64,000 nt of DNA from Ptiloglossa arizonensis (lineage: Eukaryota > Arthropoda > Insecta > Hymenoptera > Colletidae). Shown here in pieces: positions 61,101 through 64,000 of the stretch (position 1 is its first letter; each line of letters opens with the position of its first letter). The notes under the pieces are model-generated. The model saw only the letters and a list, made by a program, of their open reading frames with translations. It ran no database searches and was not told where the DNA came from. The stretch spans positions 186,001-250,000 of the forward strand of contig NW_027478854.1 of assembly GCF_051014685.1 (NCBI RefSeq). The letters are read 5' to 3'. Position numbers and translations under genes: made by a program.

Positions 61101-62255
61101 CGTTTCTTACCTCCAAACTGCCATATCTCGCGAACGGATTGACCAATCCGCAAAATTTCCGTTGCATCTGAAAGTAGAAACTCGCCCGATTACAACGGTA
61201 TGCGTACTTTTCCCCTAGGCCGTTGTAGTTATTCGCTTCGAGCATGAGAACTGCGAAAATTTTGAGTTTCTCAAGCGTTTCTGACCTCCAAACTGCCATA
61301 TCTCGCGAACGGATTGACCAATCCGCAAAATTTCTGTTGCATCTCAAAGTAGAAACTCGCCCGATTACAACGGTATGCGTACTTTTCCCCTAGACCGTTC
61401 TAGTTATGCTTGTCGAGCATGAGAACTGCGAAAATTTTGAGTTTCTCAAGCGTTTCTTACATCCAAACTGCCATATCTCGCGAACGGATTGACCAATCCG
61501 CAAAATTTCTGATGCGTCTGAAAGTAGAAAGTCGCCCGATTACAACGGTATGCGTACTTTTCCCCTAGACCGTTCTAGTTATGCTTGTCGAGCATCAGAA
61601 CTGCGAAAATTTTGAGTTTCTCAAGCGTTTCTTACCTCCAAACTGCCATATCTCGCGAACGGATTGACCAATCCGCAAAATTTCTGTTGCATCTGAAAGT
61701 AGAAACTCGCCCGATTACAACGGTGTGCGTACTTTTCCCCTAGGCCGTTGTAGTTATTCGTTTCGAGCATCAGAACTGCGAAAATTTTGAGTTTCTCAAG
61801 CGTTTCTTACATCCAAACTGCCATATCTCGCGAACGGATTGACCAATCCGCAAAATTTCTGTTGCATCTGAAAGTAGAAACTCGCCCGATTACAACGATA
61901 TGCGTACTTTTCCCCTAGGCCGTTCTAGTTATTCGTTTCGAGCATCAGAACTGCGAAAATTTTGAGTTTCTCAAGCGTTTCTTACCTACCAACTGCCATA
62001 TCTCGCGAACGGATTTACCAATCCGCAAAATTTCTGTTGCATCTGAAAGTAGAAACTCGCCCGATTACAACGGTATGCGTACTTTTCCCCTAGGCCGTTC
62101 TATTTATTCGTTTCGAGCATCAGAACTGCGAAAATGTTGAGTTTCACAAGCGTTTCTTACCTACAAACTGCCATATCTCGCGAACGGATTGACCAATCCG
62201 CAAAATTTCTGTTGCATCTGAAAGTAGAATCTCGCCCGATTACAACGGTATGCGT
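54890..62255. repeat. HOR block H: 25-monomer (4375-bp) repeat
   Basis: Bases 54890-57880 return at 59265-62255. Shared markers are ggcggttctgg (54917/59292), tctcctagg (55437/59812), cgatatgtgtac (55772/60147), gagttcctcaag (56015/60390), gtcctattt (56323/60698), actggtccg (56455/60830), cccaattac (56635/61010) and gatgcgtctg (57134/61509). Private changes include gttgtatctg near 55913 in the first copy and cttacatcc near 61808 in the second. Confidence 0.9.
56497..59433. repeat. Nested 8-monomer (1400-bp) duplication in block H
   Basis: The unit 56497-57896 is followed by a near-identical copy at 57897 onward. Both contain cccaattac (56635/58035), gttgtatttattcgcttcg (56848/58248), gatgcgtctg (57134/58534), ctaccaactg with ggatttacc (57611/59011) and agaatctcg (57853/59253). 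The matching segment of the 4375-bp copy, from 61.0 kb, has only one such unit. This duplication is therefore younger than, or restricted to, the first block H copy. Confidence 0.88.
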
Positions 62256-63270
62256 ACTTTTCTCCTAGGCCGTTCTGGTTATTCGTTTCGAGCATCAGAA
62301 CTGTGAAAATTTTGAGTTTCTCAACCGTTTCTTACCTCCAAACTGCCATATCTCGCGAACTGATTGACCAATCCGCAAAATTTCTGTTGCATCTGAAAGT
62401 AGAAAGTCGCCCGATTACAACGGTATGAGTACTTTTCCCCTAGGCCGTTCTGGTTTTTCGTTTCGAGCATCAGAACTGCGAAAATTTTGAGTTTCTCAAG
62501 CGTTTCTGACCTCCAAACTAGCATATCTCGCGAACGGATTGACCAATCCGCAAAATTTCTGTTGCATCTGAACGTAGAAACTCGCCCGATTACAACGATA
62601 TGTGTACTTTTCCCCTAGTCCGTTCTAGTTATGCTTGTCGAGCATCAGAACTGCGAAAATTTTGAGTTTCTCAAGCGTTTCTTACATCCAAACTGCCATA
62701 TCTCGCGAACGGATTGACCAATCGGCAAAATTTCCGTTGCATCTGAAAGTAGAAACTCGCCCGATTACAACGGTATGCGTACTTTTCCCCTGGGCCGTTC
62801 TAGTTATTCGTTTCGAGCATCAGAACTGCGAAAATTTTGAGTTCCTCAAGCGTTTCTGACCTCCAAACTAGCATATCTCGCGAACGGATTGACCAATCCG
62901 CAAAATTTCTGTTGCATCTGAACGTAGAAACTCGCCCGATTACAACGGTATGCGTACTTTTCCCCTAGTCCGTTCTAGTTATTCGTTTCGAGCATCAGAA
63001 CTGCGAAAATTTTGAGTTTCTCAAGCGTTTCTTACCTCCAAACTGCCATATCTCGCGAACGGATTGACCAATCCGCAAAATTTCTGTTGCATCTGAAAGT
63101 AGAAACTCGCCCGATTACAACGGTATGCGTACTTTTCCCCTAGGCCGTCCTATTTATTCGTTTCGAGCATCAGAACTGCGAAAATGTTGAGTTTCTCAAG
63201 CGTTTCTTACCTCCAAACTGCCATATCTCGCGAACGGATTGACCAATCCGCAAAATTTCTGTTGCATCTG
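59800..63270. repeat. 14-monomer (2450-bp) repeat at right end of block H
   Basis: Bases 59800-60820 (tctcctagg, ggtttttcg, cgatatgtgtac, tgggcc, gagttcctc, gtcctattt) return at 62250-63270 with the same order. Two private changes appear in the second copy: tatgagtac near 62427 and, just before it, gtttcacaag near 62144. After 63270 the order changes to the ctaccaactg/ggatttacc monomer. Confidence 0.85.
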
Positions 63271-64000
63271 AAAGTAGAAACTCGCCCGATTACAACGATA
63301 TGCGTACTTTTCCCCTAGGCCGTTCTAGTTATTCGTTTCGAGCATCAGAACTGCGAAAATTTTGAGTTTCTCAAGCGTTTCTTACCTACCAACTGCCATA
63401 TCTCGCGAACGGATTTACCAATCCGCAAAATTTCTGTTGCATCTGAAAGTAGAAACTCGCCCGATTACAACGGTATGCGTACTTTTCCCCTAGGCCGTAC
63501 TAGTTATTCGTTTCGAGCATCAGAACTGTGAAAATTTTGAGTTTCTCAACCGTTTCTTACCTCCAAACTGCCATATCTCGCGAACGGATTACCAAATCCG
63601 CAAAATTTCTATTGCATCTGAAAGTAGAAAGTCGCCCGATTACAACGGTATGCGTACTTTTCCCCTAGGCCGTTCTAGTTATTCGTTTCGAGCATCAGAA
63701 CTGCGAAAATTTTGAGTTTCTCAAGCGTTTCTGACCTCCAAACTAGCATATCTCGCGATTGGATTGACCAATCCGCAAAATTTCTGTTGCATCTGAACGT
63801 AGAAACTCGCCCGATTACAACGGTATGCGTACTTTTCCCCTAGTCCGTTCTAGTTATTCGTTTCGAGCATCAGAACTGCGAAAATTTTGAGTTTCTCAAG
63901 CGTTTCTTACCTCCAAACTGCCATATCTCGCGAACGGATTGACCAATCCGCAAAATTTCTGTTGCATCTGAAAGTAGAAACTGGCCCGATTACAACGGTA
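63271..64000. repeat. Terminal monomers, array continues past the window
   Basis: The last monomers are the ctaccaactg type, the taggccgtactag type, the toggled-dyad ggattaccaaatcc type (63589), a ctgacctccaaacta type with a private cgcgattgg (63755), and a partial actggccc monomer from 63871. The order resembles the start of the 1575-bp unit of block E. No flank or non-satellite sequence is reached. Confidence 0.85.

Larger units (their letters stand above)
1..64000. repeat. Satellite DNA array, 175-bp monomer, whole window
   Basis: The same unit recurs head-to-tail from the first to the last base. The motif agaactgcg (or agaactgtg) returns every 175 bases, at 2, 177, 352 and so on. About 365 full monomers fit, and the last, from 63871, is cut by the window end. 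Copies differ mainly by substitutions at a limited set of positions, such as m38, m50-51, m103, m147-149 and m163-167. No unique sequence, transposable element, gene or reversal of orientation was seen, so the array extends beyond both edges. Known biology: nucleosome-sized satellites in long arrays with higher-order repeats are typical of centromeres and pericentromeres of animals and plants. Centromere function itself is inference, because no flanking sequence or chromatin data are available. I do not recognise the monomer as a named family. Confidence 0.98.

Noticed and set aside
376..62524. Dozens of minus-strand open frames of 62-97 codons (for example 376-579, 2476-2727, 56679-56972) as genes
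   Set aside because: They are the same stretch of satellite read in one frame; start and stop are set by HOR variants. The unit is 175 bp (1 modulo 3), so no frame continues through the array. They have no homology that I recognise, no codon-position bias in the substitutions, and no promoter.
29735..62859. Repeated plus-strand 74-codon frames (29735, 31485, 33060 and others) as a gene family
   Set aside because: They always span the tgggcc monomer, where a t to g change removes the in-frame tag stop. They overlap the same repeats that are open on the other strand and simply track the HOR.
1..64000. CRISPR array
   Set aside because: There are no unique spacers. The whole 175-bp unit is repeated, far longer than a CRISPR repeat plus spacer, and there are no cas genes.
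1..64000. Bacterial or phage sequence, rRNA or tRNA cluster
   Set aside because: No conserved rRNA or tRNA motif, no coding density, and no ribosome-binding or terminator pattern. The monomer contains no 5S-like internal promoter that I can recognise.

Overview
The window is one uninterrupted tandem array of a 175-bp satellite monomer. There are about 365 full copies in head-to-tail orientation, plus a partial last copy at 63871-64000. I found no gene, RNA gene, transposon or unique sequence anywhere. A long, homogeneous, AT-moderate array (the consensus is about 44% G+C) with nucleosome-sized units and higher-order repeats (HORs) is typical of centromeric or pericentromeric heterochromatin of a eukaryote chromosome. 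The species cannot be read from the sequence. Monomer positions below (m1 to m175) start at the c/g of the cagaactgcg motif, so the first monomer is bases 1-175.

Layout. (A) 1-6165 is a 19-monomer HOR of 3325 bp. (B) About 5294-10277 is a 17-monomer HOR of 2975 bp with an internal 8-monomer repeat. (C) About 10326-26450 is a different 17-monomer HOR, including one copy shortened by four monomers and a heterogeneous insert at about 15.4-18.6 kb. (D) 26.4-29.7 kb is mixed, with a 350-bp dimer. (E) 29.7-38.0 kb has 9- and 11-monomer HORs of 1575 and 1925 bp. (F) 38.2-43.84 kb is a 16-monomer HOR of 2800 bp. (G) 44535-55184 is a 34-monomer repeat of 5950 bp, almost identical between copies. (H) 54.9-63.3 kb is a 25-monomer repeat of 4375 bp with an 8-monomer duplication nested inside. 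Large pieces of D/E recur 10.15-10.5 kb and 15.2 kb downstream, and a 700-bp four-monomer cassette occurs at both ends of the window. Every junction keeps the 175-bp register, which points to homologous unequal exchange or conversion between copies.

The monomer has internal structure: a perfect 7-2-7 dyad (m65-80), a 5-3-5 dyad (m18-30), two A/T tracts 71 bp apart, more CpG than expected, and on the minus strand a motif partly matching the CENP-B box (m114-130). A subset of monomers matches the box more closely.

One quality warning: between about 11.66 and 15.69 kb there are 21 length changes, all in or beside repeated bases, while I saw none in the other 60 kb. This looks like unpolished long-read sequence rather than biology. 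Open frames of 62-101 codons on both strands are by-products of the repeat and are not annotated as genes.
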